The notes under the pieces were generated by a model. It was not told the DNA's origin. It saw nothing but the letters and a program-made list of their open reading frames with translations, and made no database searches. A stretch of DNA of 64,000 nucleotides from Sporothrix humicola (taxonomy: Eukaryota; Ascomycota; Sordariomycetes; Ophiostomatales; Ophiostomataceae): NCBI GenBank assembly GCA_021396245.1, contig WNYE01000057.1, positions 1 to 64,000 on the forward strand, given 5' to 3'. A program made the position numbers and the translations under genes. This document shows positions 34,128 through 44,926 of this stretch, in pieces; the stretch's first letter is position 1; each line of letters starts with the position of its first letter.

Positions 34128-37100
34128 ATTGCTATACTTGACGAAAATTTACAAATATGGAAACGTTAAGCATTTATTTTTGAAACAGCTTCCGGATAAA
34201 AAGAACGAACATTAATGAATAAATGACGCCGAGTAACAAACATGGGTTCACGAAAATGGTTGTGAAATATCCCCCTCCAATGTGAGGGTTACCATGGGCG
34301 GCTAATTTCTTTGTCTTTTTCTTTCAACCGCTCTTTTGGAGGAAGGATTTGGGGGCCAGGCTCTCCTCTTTCATCTTCCCCTCCCTGCCTTTGGGCGTGT
34401 CTCTTGTTGCACCCACTTCGCCCACAAAAGATGATTGGGCGGCGCAGGGGTTACGAGTTGTCAACGTTTCGGGAAACTGGCTGGAGCCTGGCGGTTGGAT
34501 ATTTTGGGCTGGACAACAAACATGCCTTCATGTTGGGCCTTTATTTTTGTCTTTTTCCTCTGCCTGCATTGCTTTGGGCGTTCCGGGCGGTGAGCTATTT
34601 CTTATTTATGAGCGTTTTATTTTAGAATTTATTATTCCCCTTTTATTTATTTATTTTATGTTTTTCACGCATTATATCCTAGATAAATGAACAAAATATC
34701 AGTAAATTCTCTCACATTTTCTTCCATATGACACCTTCCGACACTTGCCTTGTTATCATACTCACTTTCAATTTACACTTGTATTATCATGTGGATGCCT
34801 CTTTTGCCCGTTGCCCGCACATGCGCCGTACTGCTTTATCATCTTCTGCAAGTTAAAGAGCTAATGTAAGTCTGTCCAATAACCGGTTGACAAGCGTTGG
34901 CTGTTGTGACAACTCAAGACAAAGTGTCAAGGCGTCCTGCATAAAAGAAAGAGAAAAAGGCAATAAATAGTTGTCGTCGCAGCGAACTGTCTTGGTTGAT
35001 AAGGCGGTAAGAAACAAGAATAGCACATGGGATTCTTTTTCTTCCGAGATTATTTTTATTGTTTGTCCTTCTACTTCTCAAAATAATAAACAGCACCAAG
35101 ATCAAACGAAGCTTTCGAGACACTCGCTCTTGACAGCCAGATTTTGTCAGATTTGGGTGACCACACACGTTTGTGACACCCAACAGCCCCGGCCCACTAG
35201 CCCACCAACTCAAATCACGCATTCAGCTTGACAATGGCCTTTTCAACAACCTTCCTCCTTTTTACACAGTACATGTATTTGCAGGTGGCAACTCGTAACC
35301 TAACTGTGGTAGTGAAATATCACATGGCAAGATATTCTCGACAAACCAGGCGAGGGAGCAACAGAACCGAGAGACGACAATGAGAAACAAGGTGATTAGG
35401 GATCAATATATACGGCATCGTACGTTACACCGTCACAGAACTGCACGTCGCGTCAGCCAGGGATAATAAATGATGGATAATATTTGTCCCAGAAGGGCAT
35501 CTTTTGGGGGCTGCCCACCCACTCAACATCCTTGGCTGAGCTTGTGTCAAGCCAACTGTTGGCCATCGGGGCCATCGAGGACACAAACCAAAGAGGTTGA
35601 GGATAGGATTGACAGTGTGTGGAAATGAGGATTTGAATTCGAAAACAGAAGCGATTTTGAGAGTGATATTTGGAATGCGCAACTCAGCTCTCAACTGGAA
35701 GGCTCGTTAATCTTAGCCAGGAGTCCATGACGACCGTCCCTTCCGTCTTTGGACCGCTAAGTCGTAGCGCCCCCAATGCCCAGACCAACCCCCTGGCCAG
35801 GCTTAGAAAGGCCTAGCTGAGGCCTCGCTGGCGCAAAGCCCGGCGGCCAGTCCCTTTTTGCCCACAAATGGGTTGTCAATGTTAATCCAGAGTTAAATGG
35901 GCATCTCGTCTTGGAGGGGAATTAATTTATCCTCGTGAGTCTTGTCATTTTTAGGGTTCCATCCTGCTTCTTTTCATTTTTGATTTACTGAGCAACAGTC
36001 ACATCGAGCCATTTTTTTTTCCTTTGGGCGCGTCGTACTTGCCATTTACTTTACTTTATCCCGAGTCCAGCGTTACTTCCGCCGTTCCCCTACCTTCGCC
36101 CCATCGTTCTTGCCTATTTTTGTGACTTCGGCTGGCAGCCTTCCCGAACCAACCAACAGGAGATTCCTTGCTTCCTGCTGACTTGTCTCGTGTAATAAAC
36201 AGCCCCCTCCATGAAGGCAATCACGATCGTTGGCCGCTCGTCCTTGTGGTTGCCGCGACGGAGTCAGACCATAGCGCCTAAAAGAAGCCCCGAGAAATAT
36301 ATACGGACGACCGTAATACCGAGCCATCAGCAATTTAGGAGTACGAGCAGTAGTTTGGTATTTCAGCAATTCAGTATTGCGGCACTGCGGAACCTTTACT
36401 TTTGCATTCCGCTGTTGTCAAGGGGCTTCAGTTTGATTTGGATCGTTGGAAATGGGGCGAAACTGGGGCCTTCCTTTTATCTGATTGTGCACGTCGTCCC
36501 TATGCCACGGCAGGTGCGACAGTGCGAGTGCAAATGAAGCAAAAGGAAAGAGACTTGACGAGAAAGCATGAGAAACACGATAACACGAGAAATTCCCGAG
36601 GACAACCTCAACAGCCGCGAGACTAAACGTAGAGCCTTCATAATAAAGCTCGTATTAATGAGCATTTTAATGCTTGTCCCGACTTTATTGTGTCGGGCTT
36701 TGTGATCACTGATCACCCAACCTCAGTTACCATCGCTCTTTCCCTTTCTGTCCACAGGGCTCTTGCCGCTTTGGGTAGAATCCCTCTCACCCCCATCGTG
36801 TTTTCGGCCCTTTCGCCAGCGTCGCGCTTCGTCGCTCCTTCCCTCTCTTTTCTGTTTCTGCCCATTATGCTCACCGTCTTTTTTTTGTCTCTACTTAAGG
36901 CTCTTTCCTTATTTGCACTTCACTCTCGCAGTTTGTTTTTGCTCTCGCGTCTTTTGGCGTTTTGTAACCCATCGTTGTTTCCTGTTCAATCGGACTCACA
37001 ACACCGCTCTTTCCCTTTTCGTGGTTGTGGTTGTCGTAGCTCCTTGCACAAGCTGCAGGCTGCTGTCGCGCTCCCTCTTACCGCCTCGAACACCCCTATC

Positions 37101-37897
37101 CAACCCCCATTTGCAACATTTCACTGGGTCCCGTGAGTTGTGTTCACTCGCCGGCCACTAAAAACACATGACCTGATCTAGATCCCCCCCTCACACCCCC
37201 AAATCCCCCAGCTAAATTCTTAATTATTGACAACCGACAAAACAGACGCCCAATTTCGTATTGTTCCTTCCCCATCCTCTCTTCTCAACCAACTGCTCTC
37301 CCCACCCACCCCTGTCTCTATTTTGTCTCTTTCCCGTCCTTTTCCTCTTGTGGTCCGACGGCCGTCTTGCCTTCTCATTCGCATTTGCACTTGCATCGTG
37401 CGCCAACACACATGTGCCCCCTGTTCCTTTCTTAACCACTTCCTCCCTTCTTTTTGTTTCTGTTAATTATTTTTACCTTGTTCCACAAATATACCCTTTT
37501 TAATCAGGCAGAGTTTAGGCGGCGGCAACGGCAACCATCGCGAACAACAAAGTCCAGGTCCATTGTTCCTTCCTGCTTGCTGCCTTGACCTGCTTCCTTT
37601 TTTGATACCCCCTTCCCTTCTGTCTTTTGTTCGCTCTTTCCCTTCCTCTTTCATCGTGGTTTCGACCTCTTTCCATTCAAGTTGTCACCAGCCTGGCCCT
37701 TTCCCATTTTAGATTTCAACTTCGTGGCCATTTCTTGACTCGCTCTTGCCACCTCAACCTCGCCAAAGCCTGCATATCTGGGCGCCTGCCCCTAGCATAG
37801 TTTTATTTCATATCAACAGTCAACAGCATTGTTATCGTCAACAACATTATCATCACCGTTTTTCGACCCAGGATCTTCGACTCCCACCACTGTCAAC
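34128..37897. other. Intergenic and long pyrimidine-rich leader
   Basis: 3.8 kb between SEN54 and the GYWR-domain gene. From about 36700 to 37890 the plus strand is almost continuously C/T-rich, which in fungi marks a transcribed 5' leader; several ATGs there open short upstream frames. The left part (34130-36600) is mixed, with an AT-rich patch at 34600-34700. No other gene is supported. Confidence 0.5.
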
Positions 37898-40800
37898 ATG
37901 GTCACGCCAGAGGCACGCGGCACGACCGACTCGCCGCCAGTGGCTGCCCCTGCCCCTGCTGCCGAGTCCGAAATCGCCCACGAGGCTCTCGCGGCTCTCG
38001 CCAGTCGCCGCACATCTCTTCCTGGATCTGGATCTGCGTCTGGAACTGGCCCGGTTGCTCCACGCACCTCCCACTCTCCCCGGGACTCGGCCGACACGAT
38101 CCACGCGTCGGGCCTGTCTCCGCCGCCGCCGCCCCGGGCTCAGCAAGGCCAGCCAGGACAACCTGCCCAGCTCGAACAGAGATCGACCGAATCTCCACCA
38201 ACGCAGACACATCCATCACCGGCCGCTTCACCGCCGCCCAAGGTGCGCCGTCCGTTGCCGTCGGGTGCTCCGGCCGACCCTGCCGCTTCTGCGAGCTTTG
38301 CTGGCTTCCGGAGACGGGCACCGTCGACGTCATACACGACTGGGTAAGTCTTTCTGCTTCAATCTTGTTTATTTCCTCTTCACCTTTCGCTCTTTTCTGT
38401 TATATTCCTCCTCCTATCACAGGGTCGTCGACGCGTTTTGTCGCGCTGCCTATCATGAACTTGTTCCGGCCTCATTATTCATGTCTCACCAAGCGGACAC
38501 AAGCCACACTTTCCTCCTGTTTCCGTCCGTCTCCTTTTCTGCCCCATTGCCTCATTGTTTCCCTGTTCTACCGTTCAGCCCAATCTGCGCAAAACGCCAT
38601 TCATTCGCGCTTCGTCCAAGTGGCCGCCGCAAGACTCTATCCCCTTCCACTTTTATCTCTCTTCATATTAGTCCTACCCCCTTTTATCCATTTTACCCTT
38701 TGACTCTTGAGAAAGCGTCAAGAGATGGCCACAAGGCGGGACTCGGGAAGTACTCGCAATACTCGGGCAAGACGCCCAACCTCTCAACTACTCTTTCTCC
38801 ATTAACCTCACGCTCACTTGACGCCCGTCATTTGAGCCAATGCAACCACTCAAACAACCCTTTGCCTCACCCGTCCACAAAACAGTTCCACTTTTTTACT
38901 CCTCTTTCTCGCTTGACTATTACTGTTTCGTTGTCAACTGCTGCCGGCCTTGCCTTGTGCCTCTGCTTTTGCTTTAACGGAGCAATACAGACAGGGCAGG
39001 GTACCTCTTCTGCATCTTCTCTCTTTCCTTTTTCTCATGTGCACCCATTAATTTTTGATTGCACGAGCTGTCGGTTTTCCCGCCAACCGTCCATTTGCCC
39101 ATTTCCATGTTACGTGCGTAACACGCAATACTTTATTCAACTTTTGTCTGCACAACCTTCCTATTTTTCTTCGTCCTGCCACGGTTCTTTCACTGGCTCC
39201 TTTCGCAATCTGCAACTGCTGTATGCTTTATACTGTCATCATTTCACTTGATATTATTTCGTTTGTTCCCGTCCCCTGCCTTTTTTATTATTGTTCGGCC
39301 TGAAGTCTGCCTGCCTCCTCCATTTTCTTTCTCTTTATTTTCTTACCGCCCCGCCCAACCGCGCATTTAGCCAACGCATGTAGTTTACCTGTGCAACCTG
39401 GTCTTGGATCGCCAACCGCGAGACACTGGTTTTGTCTCTTGGCCCATTCACTGTGAACCAAAGACCCTTTTGGCTCTTGAGGCAAGCCCCTCCCTCATTC
39501 TTTTGGTTCTTTACCCACATCCACTATTTGAGTTTCTGTCTTTTCTTTTCTTCCAACTCTATCCCCACTGCTGGTCCCATCTTCAATGCCAACTGCAGGC
39601 TCAACCCAACCTTGTTGTCTCCTGCCACAAACCCCGAGCCTGACAGGACTGCACTGGCAACCTAAGTGGGTCGCCGTACTTTCTCCGGCTGAAGTGTTTC
39701 TTTTTTGTGTCCCTTCCAACCCTTTATACGGCGGCATTTGCTTTTATCTACATCCTGTTCAAACTTCTGTTCATTTGGATCTCGAACAGGCCTACCTTCT
39801 CTCCTTCTCTTTTTTATTTACCTCTCGCCTCATTATTTGTATCCCCCCTCGTCATTACTCATATCTGGCTTTTTTTTTTGTTATTGTTTGCATTGTGTTG
39901 ACAAGGCTCCTGGCGACACGTGACTAACCCTCTCTTTTCGCCCCCTTTTTCAGCGCACCATCGGCCCAAGACGGAACATCTGCAGCTGATAGAGATGCAC
40001 GGGATTCCTCCGCAGGCACTGTGAACTCGGCATCGTCACACCGCTCCATCACCAACGGTGACCGTCCCGCAATGGATTCCAAAGGCCATTTCCCCGCTCG
40101 CGCCTATGAAGATGAGATTGTCGTTGATACACAGTCTAACGGGCAGCACTCTGGCGCCGTCCGCATGCCTACCCTTCAGCAGGATTACGAGGATGTGCCC
40201 ATGGACGACGCCCGCGACCAGACGCCGGATTCATACACGAAGCGGAAACGCTCGCCAATCACCGACGAGGCAGCCGACGACAGCAGAGACCGCAGCCCTC
40301 CACAGCATGATGCTGTACAGAATGACGCATGGCGCAGGGCGGCCCAGTCTTCTGCTGCACAGGGAGCAGTAGGGGAAGGACAACCCTCAAACGGCAAATT
40401 TATCCCACTTGGTTATTGGCGTGACTCGACTGTGCCCGATGAGGCAGGGCGCCACGTGGTCGCCGGTTCCATTGACACACAAAAGCGGCTGCGCGTCCGT
40501 ATACACCAGTCCACACGCGCCGGTGAACCCATCTCGCTTGATTATCCGCTCCCTCCTGGCCCTGGTGGCAGCTGGGTCACCTTTGAGCGGGTAGTTTTTG
40601 AAAAACATCTTGTCGGTCTGGACCATAACCAGGTCAAAGAGTATGTGAGGATCCGGTCCGAAGCTCGTTACCCCGAGACGCGCGAGGAGGCTGCTGCTGC
40701 CGAAAAGGCCGCCGTAAAGGAAGCAATTCGCCGGGCATCCATGAACCCCTATCCGGACACCCTAGCCCCCCCTCAGATCGCCTACGGTGCCGACCTTCCC

Positions 40801-42198
40801 GACTATGTCATCAACGAGAGCCGCCCGGACAAGAAGCGGCGCATGAACAGCCACTATGGTGTTGCTTTGCCCTCCACGGACCCCGGCCCGAACGCGTACG
40901 ACGCCCCTCTCCCCTCCAATGGCCATACACCCCAGATGGGGCCAGCCCAGGTCGTCTCTGCCATCCAGCGGTCCGCAATCGATTTGCTCCCCGGCACACG
41001 GCCTACCAAAATTTTGCTCGGCTACTGGCGTGGCTCAAGTGAAGAGCGCGACGAGGACAAGCACGCTGTTTTCGGCATATTGGGAAGCAACGACATGTTT
41101 CGTGTTAAACTGGCGCGTCAGACCCGGGATGGTCGTACGCTTCTTGGTAACTTCCCGCAGGGTGCTGGCGCCCTATGGATCCACTACGATGAAGTGCAGT
41201 TTGAGCCGCATATCAAGGATCTGTCCCGCCCAGAGGTGAAGGAGTACGTTCGCGTACGCCAGCGTCAGATTGACGAGGGCGAGATGCCCGAGGACCGTGC
41301 GGCCAACGAGGCCAGAGCCGTGATCGATGCTCAGGCTCGTGTTATCAATGCGGGCGGCGCTGCTCAAAGCACCCTTGGCACCCCTGGCCGACTTGATACT
41401 ATCAGTTTTGCCACCGCGGCCAACCTTAAGCGGGAGTCTGGTGGCATTGTCGATTTAGCCAAGCAGCCCGGCTATGCCATTGAGCAGAACGGCATGCCTA
41501 TATCCGCATACCCGGACGGTGCTCATGATGACCGCGGTCGCCGCGATAGTCTGGGTTCGGAGCGGCGCCAGAGCCGTCGCTCTACCATGGACATCCGCGA
41601 GCCCTTGATCCAGTCGCCGAACGACGCCGGAGTCGGCAGTGCCAGCTCCCTTGCATCTCGCAATGGCCGGCACTCGCTGCCTTCCGGACCTGGCTTGTCT
41701 GCCATCCGATCCATACCCGACAATGCCGATCGTGTCGAACGCACCAACAGTCTTGCACGCCGTGAGATTTCACGCATGGAGAACATCCAGCAGCGCAACG
41801 AGCAGCGGGCGACCAGTAACAGCTACCACCAAAATGGCCATAATGGCGCCAGTATTGTTAATGTCACCAATGCTGTTCCCAGCCAGCACAACGGTGGCTA
41901 CTCTGGGTCAATGAACGGTGCCGGCGGCAGCGGCAGCGCGGACGAGGGCGTCGGTACGAGCAGCCGGCAGGCGTTCAACGAAAACATTGGCCGCCTGAAT
42001 AAAGTGTGGGCATCTCAAGAGGCGTCTCGACTACGCAATGTCCCCAACGACGATACCAGGATATTTAATGGTATCAAGTACGAGCGTAAGCCCACAGGGC
42101 CGTTCAAGGGCAAGCTCGTTAGCCCTGGCGCGATATTGTCGATTGACGGAGAAGACTATGTCGAGTACCGCGTGCTTACCAAGCCGACGTTCTTCTGA
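37898..42198 (+). CDS. Conserved fungal protein with two GYWR domains, function unknown
   Basis: I do not recognise a named function. Two exons (37898-38343 and 39954-42198) joined across a 1610-bp intron give 896 aa. Residues 1-290 are Pro/Ser/Ala-rich and probably disordered, with a basic KRKRSP patch. Two related domains follow, about 297-385 and 501-590, each starting LGYWR-x-S and sharing KH/RH-x-V-x-G, RV-x5-TR-x-G, a P-x-G-x-G-x2-W turn, FE-x-H and a closing VKEYVR-x-R. A conserved C-terminal block runs from about 822 to FNGIKYERK, SIDGEDYVEYRVLTKPTFF. There is no signal peptide or membrane span. Basic patches and disorder suggest a nuclear or regulatory role, but that is inference. 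The exon-2 frame is certain; use of exon 1 rests on GTAAGT, TTTTCAG and reading-frame fit. An alternative start at ATG 40072 would give a shorter protein that keeps both domains. Confidence 0.8.
38344..39953 (+). other. 1610-bp intron of the GYWR-domain gene
   Basis: Begins GTAAGT directly after exon 1 and ends CTTTTTCAG before exon 2, with ACTAAC (39923-39928) as a good branch site. It is roughly twenty times longer than the other introns here and strongly T/C-rich. It may hide an alternative first exon or promoter for a short isoform. Confidence 0.65.
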
Positions 42199-42984
42199 AC
42201 GCGAGCCTGAGAAATCCCCTGCCGCCATTTTCATTTGTTTTCCATTTTTGACATGTTCACATTTTGACATCTCCTCGACCATTTTTGCTTCTTTGTTCAT
42301 GCTTTCCCCCCACCCCTTGGCAATTGGAACAAATGTTACCCGCCACACGCTCTTATTACTTTGTAATGCCACATCCGAGGCCGATGTCTTTCTTTTTCAT
42401 TTGTTTTTATTTATCTTTCCGATTCCCCCCTTCTGGTCTTTTTTTTTTGTTTTTTTTTTTGTTTTGCTGTTTGCTTTGACATTCTGGAACCGCATAGCAC
42501 TGCTCTTGCTGCTTGAACTTACTTTCATTTGTTACCTTTTATTTGTTGTTATCTTCTTGATCTGTTTGCTATCATACCCCCCTTTTCTCTACCATATATA
42601 CCACATTGAAGGAGGAAGAAAGGTTAGGGACAGGGAGGCAAGCTGTTGTGAGGAGGAGAAGGAAGCTTTTGGAGGAGGTTGTTTGATTTTGTGGAATACC
42701 CCTTTGTTTTTTTTGTTGTTTTTTGTCGTTTGGCCATTTGGTTTCTTGCACTGTTTTGCGTCTTGAGCGACTACTTTGATATTTCTTGATCTTTAGCAGT
42801 CATTATTGTAGCATTGATAGTTATCATTTCTGTCCGGCTTAGCGCTTTGCGTTGTACTTGATCACCACTCCCCTAATAATCCAATCTCATTTGCGATTTA
42901 AATTTTACTTCTGTGAATAACCCGTGTAGTTCGTGAGGTAAAGGTATTTACAAAGTGAGGCTCTATTTGTAGCTACAGTTTGGA

Positions 42985-42993
42985 TACGTCGTA
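42985..42993. repeat. TACGTCGTA motif copy
   Basis: Exact copy of the recurring quasi-palindromic 9-mer, about 610 bp upstream of the bL21m start codon. Confidence 0.6.
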
Positions 42994-43288
42994 GTATTAT
43001 GGTGCCATGTGAGGTTCCAGCCTTCTCTCATTTTAGGCCATTTAGTGGGTTTAGAAATGGACACTTGTGGTTGGCTGGCTTAGTTGACAACTGATTGTTG
43101 ATGTGTGACAAGCGAGCCACGCCGAGTAAATGTTTACATCCATGCAAATGGCACAAACCTTCAGCTAATACAAATAAAAGCCACTCAATAATTATGAGTC
43201 CATCAATATACCTTGATACTTTTCACTGAGCTTCATTCTCTTGCTTTTGCTGCTGCATTTGGGCAGTTCCCGTGCTTCACGACCTAGC

Positions 43289-43304
43289 ACGTGACGGGTC
43301 ACGT
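43289..43304 (+). promoter_or_regulatory. Inverted repeat ACGTGAC-GG-GTCACGT
   Basis: Two perfect 7-bp arms around a 2-bp spacer, about 300 bp upstream of the mitochondrial ribosomal protein gene. The left arm lies in CACGTGAC, the core bound by Cbf1-type bHLH factors. Regulation of this gene by it is inferred. Confidence 0.45.
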
Positions 43305-43602
43305 ATCTCAGGAGCTACAATTAAAAAGTGGGTACCTGGAGTGCTCCAAATTTTCCATTGCGATCGTGTGTTTTTTTCTTTGCTAGCCGAACAACGACCT
43401 CAGGAACGACGCCCATCCTGTCGCGTGTTCGCCCACGACGACCTTGATCTACGATATTCGAGATTCTTTTTCCCGTCCGACGATTAATCGAACGACTTTC
43501 TCCCTTGTGCTCGCCAATTGAGTCCAGCGGGGTCCCAGAAGTGGCACAAAACACCTTCTTTTTCAACCTCTTCCTCTTCAACCTCCGCCTCGACACATCA
43601 CA

Positions 43603-44346
43603 ATGCGGCCTCAGCCGACACTGCGTGCGGCCTTCCGCAGCGCACTCGCTTCCAGTCGCGGCCAGAGCTGTGCTAGTCGGCAGGATGTGGCCTCACCATT
43701 CCCCCAGAATGCCGCGGCACCGTCTCGCATGCACTCCTTGACGAAGACGACGACAACGACCTCACACTTTTCGACTTCGGCTCGGTCACAAGACGCCCAG
43801 TCGTCGTCCTCCTCCCCTTCTTCTTCAACTTCTTCCTCTCCCTCCGCGCCGCCCGTCCTCCCGGCTTCGGTCCTCTCCCAGCTCATCTTCTCGTCCTCAT
43901 CACAATCCGCGGCGGCGGCCGTCGCTTCGTCGGCAACACCTTCACCAACGCCGGCCGTGTCGGTCACGTCGAGCAACCCGTCCGTCTACGCCACCGTGCA
44001 GATCCACGGGCGGCCGTACCTGGTGACGCCGGGCGACAGCGTGCGGCTGCCGTTCAAGATGCCGGGCGTGCAGCCGGGCGATGAGCTGGTGCTGAACAGA
44101 GTGGGCGTTGTGGGCAACCGGACCGTGACGGCGGTTGCGAGCAAGGCCACAAACAGCAACCCGACGGAGAACTACGAGGTGCCGTACGTTCCCGGGGCGA
44201 GCGTCAAGGCGGTTGTGCTGGGCGTGGAGTCGGAGCCGCTACGGACGATGATCAAGACGAAGCGGCGGCAGCGGAAGAAGAAGACGGTCAAGAGCAAGCA
44301 CCGGTACACGGTTCTGCGGATCCAGGAGGTGTGCGTTGAGCAGTAG
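43603..44346 (+). CDS. MRPL49: Mitochondrial large-subunit ribosomal protein bL21m
   Basis: A 247-aa mitochondrial ribosomal protein. The N-terminal 65 residues lack acidic residues at first and are rich in Arg, Ser, Thr and Ala (MRPQPTLRAAFRSALASSRG), fitting a matrix targeting sequence; a Ser/Pro-rich linker follows to about residue 120. The bL21 domain begins VYATVQIHGRPYLVTPGD and continues with PGDELVLNRVGVVGN and MIKTKRRQRKKK, the basic rRNA-binding loop, ending YTVLRIQEVCVEQ. The frame is uninterrupted. It converges on the Mps1 kinase gene 580 bp away. In yeast nomenclature this is Mrpl49; the long N-terminus and linker are typical of filamentous fungi. Confidence 0.92.
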   Translation: MRPQPTLRAAFRSALASSRGQSCASRQDVASPFPQNAAAPSRMHSLTKTTTTTSHFSTSARSQDAQSSSSSPSSSTSSSPSAPPVLPASVLSQLIFSSSSQSAAAAVASSATPSPTPAVSVTSSNPSVYATVQIHGRPYLVTPGDSVRLPFKMPGVQPGDELVLNRVGVVGNRTVTAVASKATNSNPTENYEVPYVPGASVKAVVLGVESEPLRTMIKTKRRQRKKKTVKSKHRYTVLRIQEVCVEQ

Positions 44347-44926
44347 AAGTCGTCGTTGGGGTGACGATTTTCGAAAAGAGAAGCGTCAAAAGAAAAGCAT
44401 CAAAGAACATAGCCTATATAGGGGGAACCCAATGTACAGTATTTACGATAGTGTGGATGAAACTAGAAGAATCACAACCAACAATGGCAAGGAATGCATG
44501 AGTGAGAGAAAGAATATGAGAGGAACGAAGAAAGCAAAAGACTTGACTCATAAAGTGACTAAACAAAAAAGGAGAGACTGAAAACAAAACGCAAAGGCAA
44601 AAGACAGAAAGCAAAAAGCTGCGTCGATTATATACAAAAAAGACAGACGGCCGTTTCCAAGAAGAACGAGCAAACCCACAAAGGGCAGTAAAGAGCGAGA
44701 ATAAAAAAGAGTAAGGGGGATATAATGTTATGGGTGCGCCCTGAAAAGAAAGAAGGTAAAAAGGGCGCCCATAATGAAGAACAAAAAACCAAAATGGTCC
44801 GCTTTGAAACTCGTAAGAACGCCTTTTGTTTTTGTGACCCAAGAATCAGAAAACAATCAGAATAGAACCAGAAAAGCAAGAGAAAGCAATTGAACCACCC
44901 AGTCCAAGTCAGGAACGCCGAAAAGA
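44347..44926. other. Intergenic between convergent bL21m and MPS1
   Basis: 580 bp of A-rich plus-strand sequence serving as the 3' flanks of two convergent genes. Nothing else seen. Confidence 0.5.

Larger units (their letters stand above)
42199..43602. other. Intergenic: 3' flank and bL21m promoter
   Basis: 1.4 kb between two plus-strand genes. The first 550 bp are very T-rich (likely 3' UTR and terminator region, including two runs of more than ten T near 42440-42460). One copy of TACGTCGTA lies at 42985-42993 and a CACGTGAC inverted repeat at 43289-43304. No extra gene is supported. Confidence 0.5.
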
